Shown: positions 41,378 through 50,296, counted from the stretch's first letter. The stretch: 60,449 nt of DNA from Caulobacterales bacterium (GCA_947474395.1 CANJID010000015.1:1-60449), one strand, 5' to 3'. Notes: generated by a model not told the origin, from the letters alone. Numbers and translations are program-made.

Positions 41378-42421
41378 TTACTTCGGCCGGCCCTTGAAGC
41401 CTTCGGCCTGCATCTGGATCCGGTAGATGCTGAAGCCGACGTTGCGGACGCCCAGGGGCGTGACCCATTCCTTGCCGTCGAGGCCGATGGCGCCCGACAT
41501 CGGGGCGAACAGCACCTTCTTGTCGGGACCGGAGAAGGCCAGGCTGATCGGGCGGCGGGGGGTCGGGATCAGGCCAAGGGACTGGCCCGTCGGCGAATAG
41601 ACCTGCACCCCGAGATTGGTGGTGACGTAGAGCCGGCCGGTGTTGTCGATGGCCATGCCGTCCGCGCCGCCGTCGCCCTGGGGCAGGATCGCGAAGTCCC
41701 GCCGCCGGCTGGTCGAGCCGTCCGCCGCCACGTCGAAGGCCAGCACGCCGGTGTTGTTGGTGACGTAGAGGGTCTTCATGTCCGGCGACAGGGTGATGCC
41801 GTTGGAGCGGATGTCCTTCTCCTCGACCACCGTCACGTCGCCGTCGGCGGTCACATGCCAGGCGCCGTTCACCGCCCCGTTGGAGGTGAAATAGGCTCCA
41901 CCCTTGCCGTCGGCGATCAGGTCGTTCAGCCGGCCGAAGGTGCGCCCGTCCTTGAAGCTGTTGGCCAGGAGGCGCCGCTCGGGGGCGATCTGGCTGATCG
42001 CCGTCAGCTCCTGGCAGCTCTGGTAGAACGGCTTGGCGCTGTCGGTGCAGGTGCGCTGGGCGGCGAACATCCGGCCCTTGGCGTCCACCGAGATCGAGCC
42101 GGTCCCGTGGGTGTCGGTGAGGTAGATCCACTCCTTGTTGGAGGTGTCGAGCTTCTTGATGGTGTCCGACTGCTCCTGGGCGAACCAGATGCCGCCGTCG
42201 GGGGAGCCCACGAAACCGTCTGCGCTCATGGTCGAGGCCCAGATCAGCTCCCACTGGGCGCCCGCGGCGACCACGCCGGGGATGGCCGTGACGCTGTAGG
42301 GCCGGGGTCCGGCCGGCGCCGCGGGGGCCGCGCCCGCGGGCGCGCCCGCCTGCACCGCGCCGGTCGTGGCCACGAGAGCCGCCACGCAGGCAGCCAGGAT
42401 CAAAGCCTTCTTGGAATTCAT
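41378..42421 (-). CDS. Exported SMP-30/gluconolactonase-like beta-propeller protein
   Basis: This 347-residue secreted protein has a signal peptide (to about residue 26) and an Ala/Pro-rich linker. Repeated blades such as GGIWFAQEQSDTIKKLD, GITLSPDMKTLYVTNNTGVLAF, GRLYVTTNLGVQVYSPTG are typical of SMP-30/gluconolactonase/LRE proteins. ADGMAIDNTGRL is the classical metal-site-like blade. Periplasmic. It may be a lactonase or a non-enzymatic propeller. ATG 42421 begins the signal peptide. Confidence 0.82.
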   Translation of the reverse strand: MNSKKALILAACVAALVATTGAVQAGAPAGAAPAAPAGPRPYSVTAIPGVVAAGAQWELIWASTMSADGFVGSPDGGIWFAQEQSDTIKKLDTSNKEWIYLTDTHGTGSISVDAKGRMFAAQRTCTDSAKPFYQSCQELTAISQIAPERRLLANSFKDGRTFGRLNDLIADGKGGAYFTSNGAVNGAWHVTADGDVTVVEEKDIRSNGITLSPDMKTLYVTNNTGVLAFDVAADGSTSRRRDFAILPQGDGGADGMAIDNTGRLYVTTNLGVQVYSPTGQSLGLIPTPRRPISLAFSGPDKKVLFAPMSGAIGLDGKEWVTPLGVRNVGFSIYRIQMQAEGFKGRPK

Positions 42422-42493
42422 GTCGCCCCCCATACTCCGGCGCTCTCACGGCGCGGGGGAACTGTCCGCCCGCCGGGGCGGACAGGCAAGCCC

Positions 42494-43108
42494 TCAGGCC
42501 AAGCGTTCCAGGTCCTCGAGCCCGGCCACCGAGCAGTCGAGGTCGGTGACGATGCCGTTGGAGAGGGAATAGACCCAGCCGTGCACGCAGATCGACTGGC
42601 CGCGGGCCCAGGCGTCCTGCACGAAGACGTCGGAGGCGACGTTGCGCACCTGGCGGATCACGTTCAGCTCGCACAGCCGGTCGTGCCAGGCGACATCCTC
42701 GGTGATGGTGTCGAGCTCGTGCTTGTGGTCCTTGCAGACCTCGCGGATCGGGTGGAGCCAGTGGTCGACGAGGCCGCGCCTCTGGCCGTCCACGGCGGCG
42801 CGCACGCCTCCGCAGCCATAGTGGCCCACCACCATGATGTGCTTCACCTTGAGGACGTCGACGGCGAACTGCAGCACCGACAGGTAGTTGGCGTCCTGCG
42901 GCGGGGCCAGGTTGGCGACGTTGCGGTGGACGAACAGCTCGCCGGGGTCCAGGCCCACGATCTCGTTGGCCGGCACCCGGCTGTCGGAGCAGCCGATCCA
43001 CAGGTAGGAGGGCGCCTGCTGGCCCTCCAGCCGCTTGAAGAATCCGGGGTCCGCCGCGGTCTTGCGCGCGGCCCAGTTCCGGTTGTTGGCCTTCAGGTCG
43101 TCGAGCAT
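42494..43108 (-). CDS. Beta-class carbonic anhydrase
   Basis: This 204-residue zinc enzyme interconverts CO2 and bicarbonate. The zinc ligands are Cys40 in CSDSRVPANEI, with Asp42 beside it, and His96 and Cys99 in VGHYGCGGVRAA. The length and the C-terminal HGWVYSLSNGIVTDL fit the E. coli Can type. No signal peptide is present, so it is cytosolic. It stands alone between the SMP-30-like and HupE genes. Confidence 0.95.
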   Translation of the reverse strand: MLDDLKANNRNWAARKTAADPGFFKRLEGQQAPSYLWIGCSDSRVPANEIVGLDPGELFVHRNVANLAPPQDANYLSVLQFAVDVLKVKHIMVVGHYGCGGVRAAVDGQRRGLVDHWLHPIREVCKDHKHELDTITEDVAWHDRLCELNVIRQVRNVASDVFVQDAWARGQSICVHGWVYSLSNGIVTDLDCSVAGLEDLERLA

Positions 43109-43149
43109 GGCCCGGAAATAGGCCGCCTAGGCCCCGCCGACAACCACGC

Positions 43150-44424
43150 TTACGTCGCGTAGCCGCGGCTGACGAACAGGAACAGGCCGAACGCCACCAG
43201 TCCGGCGGAGACCACGTCGATGACGATGGGCCTCGGCAGGGCCATCCGCAGCTTGCGCAGGACCAGCACCAGGCCGGTGACCACGAACACCACCGAGATC
43301 TGTCCGATCTCGACCCCGACGTTGAAGCCGACCAAAAGCTCGGCCAGCCGCCCCTTAGGCAGTTTCTCGTCCAGCAGGTTCGCCGCGAAGCCGAAGCCGT
43401 GGATCAGCCCAAACACCAGGGTCACCACCAGTCTCACCCGCGCAGCGTCGCGAAGGTGGCCCGAGATCATCAGGTAGTTGGCGGTGAAGAGGCCCCCGCC
43501 CAGCAGCAGCAGGGCCGGCAGGCCCGTGCCGCCGATCTCGCGCCCGAGGGTGGCCAGCTCAAGCGAGCCGGCGTGCCCGCCGATATACATGGCCGCCGCC
43601 CCGGCGCCCTTCACCAGGGCCATGAGGCCCAGGAGGCCGATCACCGTGATGGCCACCGTGGTCGGTTTTCCGCTGGATAGGGCCACGTTCTCCGCCCCCA
43701 CCAGGGCGATGGTCAGGCCGATCAGGGCGTCGATGTATTCGGCGTGGGGTCGGAACAGGCCGGTCACCGCCAGGGCCAGGGTGATCGAATGGCCGATGGT
43801 GAAGCCGGTGACCACGAACAAGAGGTCGCGCATCCGCCGGGCGATGATGATGAACCCGACGATGAAGGCCATGTGGTCGATGCCGGTGAAGATGTGCATC
43901 ATCCCCATGCGGATGTATTCGAAGAAGCTCGCGCTCTGCAGCGGGCTGGCGCCTGCGTCGGCGGTGTCGATCTCCTGGTGGTCCTTGGTGAGCAGCTGGG
44001 CCACGAACCGCCCGCTCGGCAGGGTGATCTGGGCGAAGGTGACGTGCTGGGCGGCCAGGTCGAAGAAGGCGCTGGAGTGCAGCACGATCCCGTCCTTGCT
44101 CGGACAGGTGAAGGTCAGCTCGAAGCGGCGGAAATCGATGGTCGCGGCGACCGCCTGGGGCGGCTTGGCGGTGCAGGCGCCGCCCTCCGACTTCACCGAG
44201 ACGTTCTTGGCCAGGTAGGCGCCGAGCACCGGGTCGGCGGCGCCGTCCGGCAGGGTGGCGTCCAGGCGCCGGGCCTCGGTCTTGGGAATGTTGAAGCTGA
44301 GGTGGACCGTGTTGTCGACGATCCGCCAGACCGTGTGGGTTTCGCTCTTGGTGTGCGCGGCCGCCTGGCCCGCCAATCCGAAGATCGCGGCCAGGAAAAA
44401 CAGGAACGGAAGAAGCCGCCTCAC
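43150..44424 (-). CDS. HupE/UreJ-family membrane protein with N-terminal periplasmic domain
   Basis: This 424-residue protein has a signal peptide (to about residue 23) and a periplasmic beta domain (about 24-155, starting HTKSETHTVWRIVDN). A HupE/UreJ-type membrane domain with about seven helices follows. GMMHIFTGIDHMAFIVGFI and GFTIGHSITLALAVTG carry the conserved His/Asp residues, and FGLIHGFGFA a further His. These resemble nickel/metal permeases, but the metal here is not known. The start is GTG overlapping the PPIase stop. It ends the cytochrome-PPIase-HupE operon. Confidence 0.85.
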   Translation of the reverse strand: MRRLLPFLFFLAAIFGLAGQAAAHTKSETHTVWRIVDNTVHLSFNIPKTEARRLDATLPDGAADPVLGAYLAKNVSVKSEGGACTAKPPQAVAATIDFRRFELTFTCPSKDGIVLHSSAFFDLAAQHVTFAQITLPSGRFVAQLLTKDHQEIDTADAGASPLQSASFFEYIRMGMMHIFTGIDHMAFIVGFIIIARRMRDLLFVVTGFTIGHSITLALAVTGLFRPHAEYIDALIGLTIALVGAENVALSSGKPTTVAITVIGLLGLMALVKGAGAAAMYIGGHAGSLELATLGREIGGTGLPALLLLGGGLFTANYLMISGHLRDAARVRLVVTLVFGLIHGFGFAANLLDEKLPKGRLAELLVGFNVGVEIGQISVVFVVTGLVLVLRKLRMALPRPIVIDVVSAGLVAFGLFLFVSRGYAT

Positions 44425-45368
44425 TTGGCGCCGTCCTCGTATTCGGGCGCGAGGCGGACGTCGGCCTGGGTGCGCAGGTAGTCGAGGTTGGCGCGGTCGA
44501 CCTTCTCGCGCTGCTCGCGCTGCAGGTCGATCGCCACGTTGTCCTTCACCTGGTCGAAGCCGACCGGGACGGAGCGGACGCGCTTGATCATGTAGAGGAC
44601 GTGCCAGCCGGTCGTGTGGCTCTCGTCCATCACGTGGGTGGCCGGCGACACGCCGCCGGCGTCGAGCTTGAGCGACTGGTCGAACAGCACCTGGCCCAAC
44701 CGCGCATGGATGCCGAAGTCGAAGTTGTCCTCCCGGTCGACCAGCTTGGTGTCCACCAGGCCGAACTGCTTCATCGCAGCGTCGGGGGTCATGCCTGCCA
44801 TCATGGCCTTGGAGGCCGCGTCCGCCTTGGCCTTGGCCGCGGCGTCGGGATTGGTCGGGGTGATCGGCGACACCAGGTCCACGACCCGCATCACGCCGGC
44901 AGAGGAGTACTTGTCCTGGTGCTTCGTGAAGTAGTCGCGCAGGGACGCCTCGGTGGGCTGAGCGGCCAGGACGTCGGCATCCACCTGCAGGTTGACCCCG
45001 TTGACCAGGGCGGCCCGCACGTCAGGATCGTAGGAGGCGAGGTCGACCTCCAGCCCCCGCTGCACCAGCATCTCCTCGTCGATCATCTCGCGCACCACCT
45101 TCAACCGCTGGGCGCGGGTGGTGTCCTTGAAGGCGAGGCCGGTCTCGACCTGGGTCTGCAGGATGAAGTCGCTGCGCAGGATCGGCCGCCCGTTGACCAG
45201 GGCCAGGTCCTCCGGCGGCAGGGCGGTCGAGAACGACGCCTTGGCGGTGAACAGGGTGTAGCCGGCCAGGCCGAGGCCCAGGATCGCGCCTGCCGCGTAG
45301 AGGATCAGCGATCGCCTGCCGCTGGCGCTATGCCAGTCGAAGACCGCTTCAGCCGATGTGTGTGTCAT
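44421..45368 (-). CDS. Membrane-anchored parvulin-type peptidyl-prolyl isomerase
   Basis: This 315-residue protein has one membrane helix (about 20-42), so the body is periplasmic. SurA/PpiC-like N-terminal helices (LVNGRPILRSDFILQTQVET) precede a parvulin-like domain with VMRVVDLVSPITP, LGQVLFDQSLKLDAGGVSPA and GWHVLYMIKRV. It may help fold the adjacent HupE periplasmic domain or the cytochrome. It overlaps the cytochrome gene by 20 bases and the HupE gene by four. Confidence 0.82.
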   Translation of the reverse strand: MTHTSAEAVFDWHSASGRRSLILYAAGAILGLGLAGYTLFTAKASFSTALPPEDLALVNGRPILRSDFILQTQVETGLAFKDTTRAQRLKVVREMIDEEMLVQRGLEVDLASYDPDVRAALVNGVNLQVDADVLAAQPTEASLRDYFTKHQDKYSSAGVMRVVDLVSPITPTNPDAAAKAKADAASKAMMAGMTPDAAMKQFGLVDTKLVDREDNFDFGIHARLGQVLFDQSLKLDAGGVSPATHVMDESHTTGWHVLYMIKRVRSVPVGFDQVKDNVAIDLQREQREKVDRANLDYLRTQADVRLAPEYEDGAK

Positions 45369-46149
45369 GGGCGCTCGCGCTCTGGGTGGGGGTGGGCTTG
45401 TGCGAATTGACGTAGAGGTAGACCGCCATGGCGCGGATCTGGGCCGCGCTCAGCTTGTCCACCCAGGCGGGGCACTTGCCGTGCCGGCCGTAGTAGATCG
45501 AGTGGTAGATCGTGTCGTAGTCGCCGCCGTACAGCCAGTCCTTGTCGGTGAAACCGGGGGCGCCATAGTCGGAATTGCCCTGGGCGTCGCTGGAGTGGCA
45601 GTCGTAGCAGACACCCTTGTCCTGGAAGATCGCCGCCCCGCGCTTGATCGCCTCCTGATCGTCGGTCTTTCCGGTCGATAGGTAGAGCACGTACTTGGTC
45701 GCGTCCTTGACCTCGTAGGGGTAGAGCTGGCCCGAGAGGCCAAGCCCCGGCATGTCGGTGATGTTGCGCGATTTCCCGAGGCCCGAGCGCACGCCGTAGA
45801 GCACGGTCATCTCGATGTCGCTCACGTGGCCGAAGTCGAACAGCCAGATGTTGTCGGCGAGGTTCGGGGCGCCCTTCTTCTGGTCGCCCTTCATGTCGGC
45901 GCCATGGCAGCTGGCGCAGTGGCTGGCGAAGGTGGGCTTGGCCATGGAGATGGCCATCTTGGTCAGGGCCGCGTCCTTGACCACGTCGTCGGGGAACATC
46001 GCGACCATGCGCGCCTGGGCCTGATGGGCCAGCATCTGGGTGATTACGACCAGGGCCACCACGATCACGCCCACCACCGCGGCGGTAATCAGCCTGGACT
46101 TGGTCAACAGCCCACGGCGCGGGGTTACTTCCGCCTCAGGTGTCGTCAT
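45349..46149 (-). CDS. Membrane-anchored dihaem cytochrome c (CcoP/FixP-like)
   Basis: This 266-residue protein has one N-terminal membrane helix (about 20-41) and two haem-binding sites, CASCH (78-82) and CYDCH (181-185). Met ligands are likely in DMPGLGLSG and later. The layout is that of CcoP, the cbb3 oxidase electron-entry subunit, but no ccoN, ccoO or ccoQ gene is near. It may donate electrons to another oxidase or serve the neighbouring HupE/PPIase system. It is the first gene of that operon and overlaps the next by 20 bases. Confidence 0.88.
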   Translation of the reverse strand: MTTPEAEVTPRRGLLTKSRLITAAVVGVIVVALVVITQMLAHQAQARMVAMFPDDVVKDAALTKMAISMAKPTFASHCASCHGADMKGDQKKGAPNLADNIWLFDFGHVSDIEMTVLYGVRSGLGKSRNITDMPGLGLSGQLYPYEVKDATKYVLYLSTGKTDDQEAIKRGAAIFQDKGVCYDCHSSDAQGNSDYGAPGFTDKDWLYGGDYDTIYHSIYYGRHGKCPAWVDKLSAAQIRAMAVYLYVNSHKPTPTQSASAHDTHIG

Positions 46150-46337
46150 CTATGCGCCAATCTCCACGGCGTTACCCACCGTGGACTCATACGCGCCGAA
46201 ACGCGTGTTTCCCTCACCAAAGCGCGCCGGAACCCCACTTTCGACGCGCGCCTTGTCTTAGCCGCAAGTCTGGGCCACCACATCCCCCGAACGCAACAGC
46301 TAAGCCTCTCGCCGCGAAGAGGCTGATGGGGAAACCG

Positions 46338-47384
46338 ATGAAGCGCTTCACCCTGGGTCTCAGCCTCGCCGCCGCCGCCCTCGCCTTGAGCGCCTGCAGC
46401 GAACACCACGATCGCGACGCCGCCGCGCCGGCCGCCGCCGGCCACAGCATCTTCGTCACCAACGAGACCTCCGGCGACCTGACCGTCATCGACAGCGCCA
46501 CCAACATGGTCACGGCGACCATCCCCCTGGGCAAGCGCCCCCGCGGCCTCCACCTCAGCGCCGACGGCCGCACCCTGTTCATCGCCCTCTCAGGCTCGCC
46601 GATCGCCGGTCCCGGGGTGGACGAGAGCAAGCTGCCCCCGCCGGACAAGGCGGCCGACGGCGTCGGCGTGATGGACGTGGCCACCGGCAAGGTGATGCGG
46701 GTGATCCGCGGCGTTTCGGACCCCGAGCAGGTGGTGGTCACCGCCGACGGCAAGCTCGCCGTCGCCAGCGAGGACACGGGCGCCCTGGTCATCATGGACG
46801 CCGCCGACGGCCGCACCCTGGCCACCGTCCCCGTTGGCGAGGAGCCGGAGGGCGTCGCCATCTCCCCCGACGGCAAAACCGCCTACGTCACCTCCGAAGG
46901 CGCGGGGAAGATCGCGGTGGTCGACCTCGCCACGCAGAAGGTGATCAAGAGCCTGGACGTGGGCGATCGCCCCCGCGGCCTGGTTTTCAGCCCGGACGGC
47001 GCCTTCGCCTACGCCACCGTCGAGGTGGGCCGCGCCCTGGCCAAGATCGACGCCAAGACCCACACGGTCCTGAACTCGGTCAAGTTCGCCGAGGCGACGA
47101 CCCGGCCCATGGGCGTCGTGCTCTCGCCGGACGCCAAGCGCATCTACATCACAACCGGCCGCGGCGGCATGCTGATGGCCTTCGACGCCGACACCCTGGC
47201 GGCGCAGGGCTCGGTCCAGGTGGGGCAGCGTCCCTGGGGCCTCGCCATCAGTCCGGACGGCAAGACCCTCTACACGGCCAACGGCCCGGGCGGCGACGTC
47301 ACGGTGGTCGACGCTGCGACCCTGATGGTCATTGCCAAGGTCAAGGCCGGCGGTGGACCCTGGGGCGTCGCCGTCGGCAAGTAG
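46338..47384 (+). CDS. YncE-like seven-bladed propeller lipoprotein
   Basis: This 348-residue lipoprotein has a lipobox LSAC (Cys20) and about seven repeated blades, each like GLHLSADGRTLFIAL, GVAISPDGKTAYVTSEGAGKIAVVD or GLAISPDGKTLYTANG. These are YncE/PQQ-dependent-like 40-residue propeller repeats. It is probably periplasmic and may bind a ligand or partner protein. GATGGGGAAACCG before ATG 46338 is a good ribosome site. It diverges from the cytochrome-PPIase-HupE operon, so they may share control. Confidence 0.85.
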   Translation: MKRFTLGLSLAAAALALSACSEHHDRDAAAPAAAGHSIFVTNETSGDLTVIDSATNMVTATIPLGKRPRGLHLSADGRTLFIALSGSPIAGPGVDESKLPPPDKAADGVGVMDVATGKVMRVIRGVSDPEQVVVTADGKLAVASEDTGALVIMDAADGRTLATVPVGEEPEGVAISPDGKTAYVTSEGAGKIAVVDLATQKVIKSLDVGDRPRGLVFSPDGAFAYATVEVGRALAKIDAKTHTVLNSVKFAEATTRPMGVVLSPDAKRIYITTGRGGMLMAFDADTLAAQGSVQVGQRPWGLAISPDGKTLYTANGPGGDVTVVDAATLMVIAKVKAGGGPWGVAVGK

Positions 47385-47440
47385 GATTGCGACGGCCCTG
47401 CCCCGGCTGAACCGGAGCGGGCTTTGTGAAGGGGGAAACT

Positions 47441-47905
47441 ATGGCGCTGACTTCGGATCGCCTCGAGCGGGCGGTGCAGTCCATGCACGGCATAGGCATG
47501 AGCCTGACCACCCTGGTCCTGGCCGCCATCAGCGCCGACAAGGCCACCTCGGCCTTCGACCTGGGAGACCTCAGCCACGGCCTGCTCTACGGATCGCTGG
47601 GCTTCTTCGTCCTGACCGCCGTGGCCGGAGGGCACCTGATCACCCGGCTGCCGCTGATGGACGGAGAGCTGGACGACGTCATGGCCCAGCCCGCGCCCCT
47701 GATCGGCGAGACCAAGGGCCTGTTCGCCTTCAAGGTGAAGGAGTGGCGCAACATCCAGCACTGGTCCCTGATCATCGCCGTCATCCTCGGCGTCGCCGGC
47801 GCCCTGGTCACCACCTCGGCCGAGGACCTGGAGAAGGCCAAGGCGGCCGCCGCGCCGCCGCCCGCGGCCGCGGCGCCGGCCGCGACCGCGAACACCGCGG
47901 GATAG
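47441..47905 (+). CDS. Small two-helix membrane protein (154 aa)
   Basis: Hydrophobic segments lie at about residues 22-35, 50-67 and 111-127 (WSLIIAVILGVAGALVT). The C-terminus is a long Ala/Pro-rich tail, probably periplasmic. AAGGGGGAAACT before ATG 47441 is a strong ribosome site. A five-codon longer start is in frame but lacks spacing. It follows the propeller lipoprotein by 56 bases and may share its transcript. No family is recognised. Confidence 0.65.
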   Translation: MALTSDRLERAVQSMHGIGMSLTTLVLAAISADKATSAFDLGDLSHGLLYGSLGFFVLTAVAGGHLITRLPLMDGELDDVMAQPAPLIGETKGLFAFKVKEWRNIQHWSLIIAVILGVAGALVTTSAEDLEKAKAAAAPPPAAAAPAATANTAG

Positions 47906-47920
47906 CAACGACGTCCACGG

Positions 47921-48112
47921 TCAGAACCGCGGCGGGTCCCGGCCGTGCAGGGACCTGAAGCCGCTGTCCTTGTGCAGATCCAGCCGGCCCGGCGTCTCGG
48001 GCGCGCGCAGCAGCCGGCGCTCGCGGTCATCCACGAACGGGGTCAGCTCGTGCGCACCGAGGGTGCGGCGGGAGAGCCGGGCCCACAGGCGCCGGAGCAG
48101 GGTCGAAAACAC
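47921..48112 (-). CDS. Small basic hypothetical protein (63 aa)
   Basis: The frame starts at GTG 48112, about eight bases after GAAGGA. It encodes an Arg-rich N-terminal helix (LLRRLWARLSRRTL) and a charged tail with FVDDRERRLLRAPETPGR. Third codon positions are almost all G or C, which argues for real coding. The ribosome site overlaps the 3' arm of a perfect hairpin (48123-48155), and a 30-codon ORF lies just upstream. Function unknown. Confidence 0.5.
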   Translation of the reverse strand: MFSTLLRRLWARLSRRTLGAHELTPFVDDRERRLLRAPETPGRLDLHKDSGFRSLHGRDPPRF

Positions 48113-48122
48113 GGGAGTAGTC

Positions 48123-48155
48123 CTTCGGTCGGAGGGCGACGGGCGCCGACCGAAG
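48123..48155 (-). promoter_or_regulatory. Hairpin covering the ribosome site of the 63-aa gene
   Basis: CTTCGGTCGG and CCGACCGAAG form a perfect 10-bp stem with a 13-base loop. Read on the minus strand, the 3' arm ends in GAAG, the first part of the GAAGGA ribosome site of the gene starting at 48112. The layout of a small ORF, then a hairpin that hides the next ribosome site, resembles translational attenuation. Sigma and ligand are unknown. Confidence 0.5.
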
Positions 48156-48163
48156 AGCTCAGG

Positions 48164-48256
48164 TCAGGCGCGTAGGGCGGCGCTTGGGGCGTGACGGCGG
48201 GCGTTCATGCCGCCATTGCCGCCGCAGCGGAGGGCCGGATTAAAGTACGATCGCAT
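48164..48256 (-). CDS. 30-residue peptide ORF, possible leader
   Basis: ATG 48256 is preceded by AAAGGAGGGACCG, an almost ideal ribosome site. The peptide starts MRSYFNPALRCGGNGGMN and ends RHAPSAALRA. It is too short for a fold. Its stop lies nine bases before the hairpin that covers the ribosome site of the 63-residue gene. A leader peptide or an independent small protein are both possible. The strong ribosome site is the main evidence. Confidence 0.5.
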   Translation of the reverse strand: MRSYFNPALRCGGNGGMNARRHAPSAALRA

Positions 48257-48482
48257 CGGTCCCTCCTTTCGCGGTTCGAGGACGGGCGGAAGCTAGGCCG
48301 CACCGCCTCCGTCGGTCAACGCGTGTTGCAACCGAGACGCGATTCCGCGGTGCAGCGTGTCGCCAAAGACACGTTCCTCACGCAGCCCTGGAACAAGTCC
48401 GTTCCTGGCGGGTAAGAGTGATGGGGGCCGCCGGTTCGTATATCGACTGTCGGACCCAGGTGGGATGCAAGGAGCGACGACA

Positions 48483-48779
48483 GTGCCAGCCGCCGCCGAA
48501 GACCGCCCCGGCGCCGCCTCCATCGTGGTGCGGACCGCCGCCGCCACCCTGGGGGCCTATGCGGTCGCCTACTTCCTGACTTCGGCCCTCACCGGGGGCC
48601 TGTTCCGCCTCGGGCTCGACCGCGCCGACTCGGTCATGTCGGCCTCGAGCATCGCCCTGCTGGTCTTTCCCGCCGTCTCCATCTGGGCCTTCGCCGAGCG
48701 ACGCCTCGTGGTGGTCGCCGCCGCCCCGGTCATGACCGCCCTCATCCTGGCCGTTCTCTCGGCGGTGCTGCACCCATGA
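48483..48779 (+). CDS. DUF3649-type small membrane protein
   Basis: This 98-residue protein has three hydrophobic segments (LGAYAVAYFLTSALTGGLF, SSIALLVFPAVSIWAFA, VMTALILAVLSAVLH). Position directly before a PepSY membrane protein and a DUF3325 protein identifies it as the DUF3649-type partner of iron-uptake clusters. GTG 48483 is chosen because AAGGAG lies eight bases upstream; an ATG six codons earlier is the alternative. The stop overlaps the PepSY start (ATGA). Confidence 0.72.
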   Translation: MPAAAEDRPGAASIVVRTAAATLGAYAVAYFLTSALTGGLFRLGLDRADSVMSASSIALLVFPAVSIWAFAERRLVVVAAAPVMTALILAVLSAVLHP

Positions 48780-50296
48780 GGAAGACCTTCACCCTGTCGA
48801 TGACCTTCCTGCACACCTGGGGCGGGCTGGTGTTCGGCTGGCTCCTGTTCATGGTGCTCCTGACAGGCTCCATCGCCGTCTTCGCCGGAGAGCTGACCTA
48901 CTGGCTGACGCCGGAAATTCGCGGGGGCCTGCGCCCTGACGCGGTCCGCTCCATGCAGATCGGCGAGGACTACCTGCGCGCCCACGCCCCTACGTCGCGA
49001 CTCTGGCGCGTCACCCTGCCCACCTCCCGCGAGCCCGCCCTGAAGGTCACCTGGAAGGAACTCGGCGAAGGCTCAAAGAAGCTCGATCCCGAGACGGGCG
49101 CCGAGATCGTCCGCAAGACCGAGGGCGGATCCTTCTTCCTGCAGGTGCACGAGGACTTCCACTCCAACCGCGACAAGAACCCCACCGGCTTCTTCCTGGT
49201 GTGCCTGGCGGGGATGGCCATGCTGGTCGCCAGCGTCAGCGGCATCGTGGTGCACAAGCGCATCTTCAAGGACCTGTTCCTGTTCCGCCCGAAGACCTCC
49301 CCGCACCGGGCCTGGCTCGACGCCCACAACGTCTTCGGGGTCCTGGCACTGCCCTTCCACATGATGATGGCCTTCACCGGCATCCTCTTGCTGTACTGGC
49401 TGTTCCTCCCCTCCGCCGCGCCCGTGGTCTATCCCGGCGGCAACTCCGAATTCCGCCGCGAGGCCAACGCCCAGGACTACCGTCAGGTGAAGGGCGAGGC
49501 CGGCGATCCGGCCCCGACCGCGCCGCTCAAGTTCTACGTCGACAAGGCGGAAAGCCTCTTCGGCGCCGGGCGCACCGCCTACCTCTATGTCCGCGATCCG
49601 GGCCGCACCAATGCGGTGGTCGAGGTCTATCGCGAGCGGACCGAGCGGGTCAGCCAGCAGGTCGACCAGATCGCCATGGACCGCAACGGCACGGTGATCC
49701 GCTCCCTGCTGATCAAGGAGAAGACGCCCCTCTTCCGCCTGCAGTCCTTCGTGGCCTCGTGGCATTGGATCGAGTGGGGCGGAAACCTCGCCCGCTGGTT
49801 CTACTTCCTCGCCGGCCTGATGGGGGCGGCCGTCACCGCGGCGGGCCTGGTGGTCTTCACCGCCAAGCGCCGCAAGGGCGCGGAAGGTCAGGCCTGGTTC
49901 CGCATCGTCGAGGCGGTCAACGTCGCCGCCGTAGCCGGGGCCTGCATCGCCAGCGTCGCCTTCTTCTGGGCCGAGCGCCTGACCCCGGTGGAGGCCGCCG
50001 CCCGCGACGACATCCCGGTGCAAGCGTTCTGGGTCGTCTGGGCCGCCGCCCTGGTCCACGCCGCGTTGCGGCCCGCCCGCCAGGCCTGGGTGGAGCAGCT
50101 GGCACTCACCGCCCTGCTCTGCCTCGGAGCGCCCTTCCTGCAGGGGCTGGTGTTCCGCGACCTCGCCACCGCCGACTGGGTCCGCATCGCGGTGGACGCC
50201 ACCTTCATCGCCGGAGGCCTCTGCTTCGCCCTGGCCGCCTGGAAGGTGCGCACGCCTAGCTTTGCCGCAACCCTGCCCGCCCGGCGGGAGGCCTGA
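48776..50296 (+). CDS. PepSY-associated transmembrane protein
   Basis: This 506-residue membrane protein has four to six helices and two periplasmic PepSY-like regions. The start HTWGGLVFGWLLFMVLLTGSIAVF, the VHEDFHSNRDKNPTG segment, the DAHNVFGVLALPFHMMMAFTGILLL helix (with His residues suited to haem binding) and the later VASWHWIEWGGNLARWFYFLAG are typical. Relatives next to siderophore receptors (FoxB/PiuB-like) reduce or process ferric siderophores at the inner membrane. The receptor itself is not adjacent here. Overlaps the DUF3649 gene by four bases. Confidence 0.85.
   Translation: MRKTFTLSMTFLHTWGGLVFGWLLFMVLLTGSIAVFAGELTYWLTPEIRGGLRPDAVRSMQIGEDYLRAHAPTSRLWRVTLPTSREPALKVTWKELGEGSKKLDPETGAEIVRKTEGGSFFLQVHEDFHSNRDKNPTGFFLVCLAGMAMLVASVSGIVVHKRIFKDLFLFRPKTSPHRAWLDAHNVFGVLALPFHMMMAFTGILLLYWLFLPSAAPVVYPGGNSEFRREANAQDYRQVKGEAGDPAPTAPLKFYVDKAESLFGAGRTAYLYVRDPGRTNAVVEVYRERTERVSQQVDQIAMDRNGTVIRSLLIKEKTPLFRLQSFVASWHWIEWGGNLARWFYFLAGLMGAAVTAAGLVVFTAKRRKGAEGQAWFRIVEAVNVAAVAGACIASVAFFWAERLTPVEAAARDDIPVQAFWVVWAAALVHAALRPARQAWVEQLALTALLCLGAPFLQGLVFRDLATADWVRIAVDATFIAGGLCFALAAWKVRTPSFAATLPARREA

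Noticed and set aside
45349-46149. cbb3 oxidase subunit CcoP
   Set aside because: The layout is CcoP-like but no other oxidase genes are present, so only a dihaem cytochrome c is claimed.
48191-48415. 74-codon plus-strand frame across the small-ORF region
   Set aside because: No ribosome site and codon use is poor; the minus strand has a near-perfect site for the 30-codon ORF.
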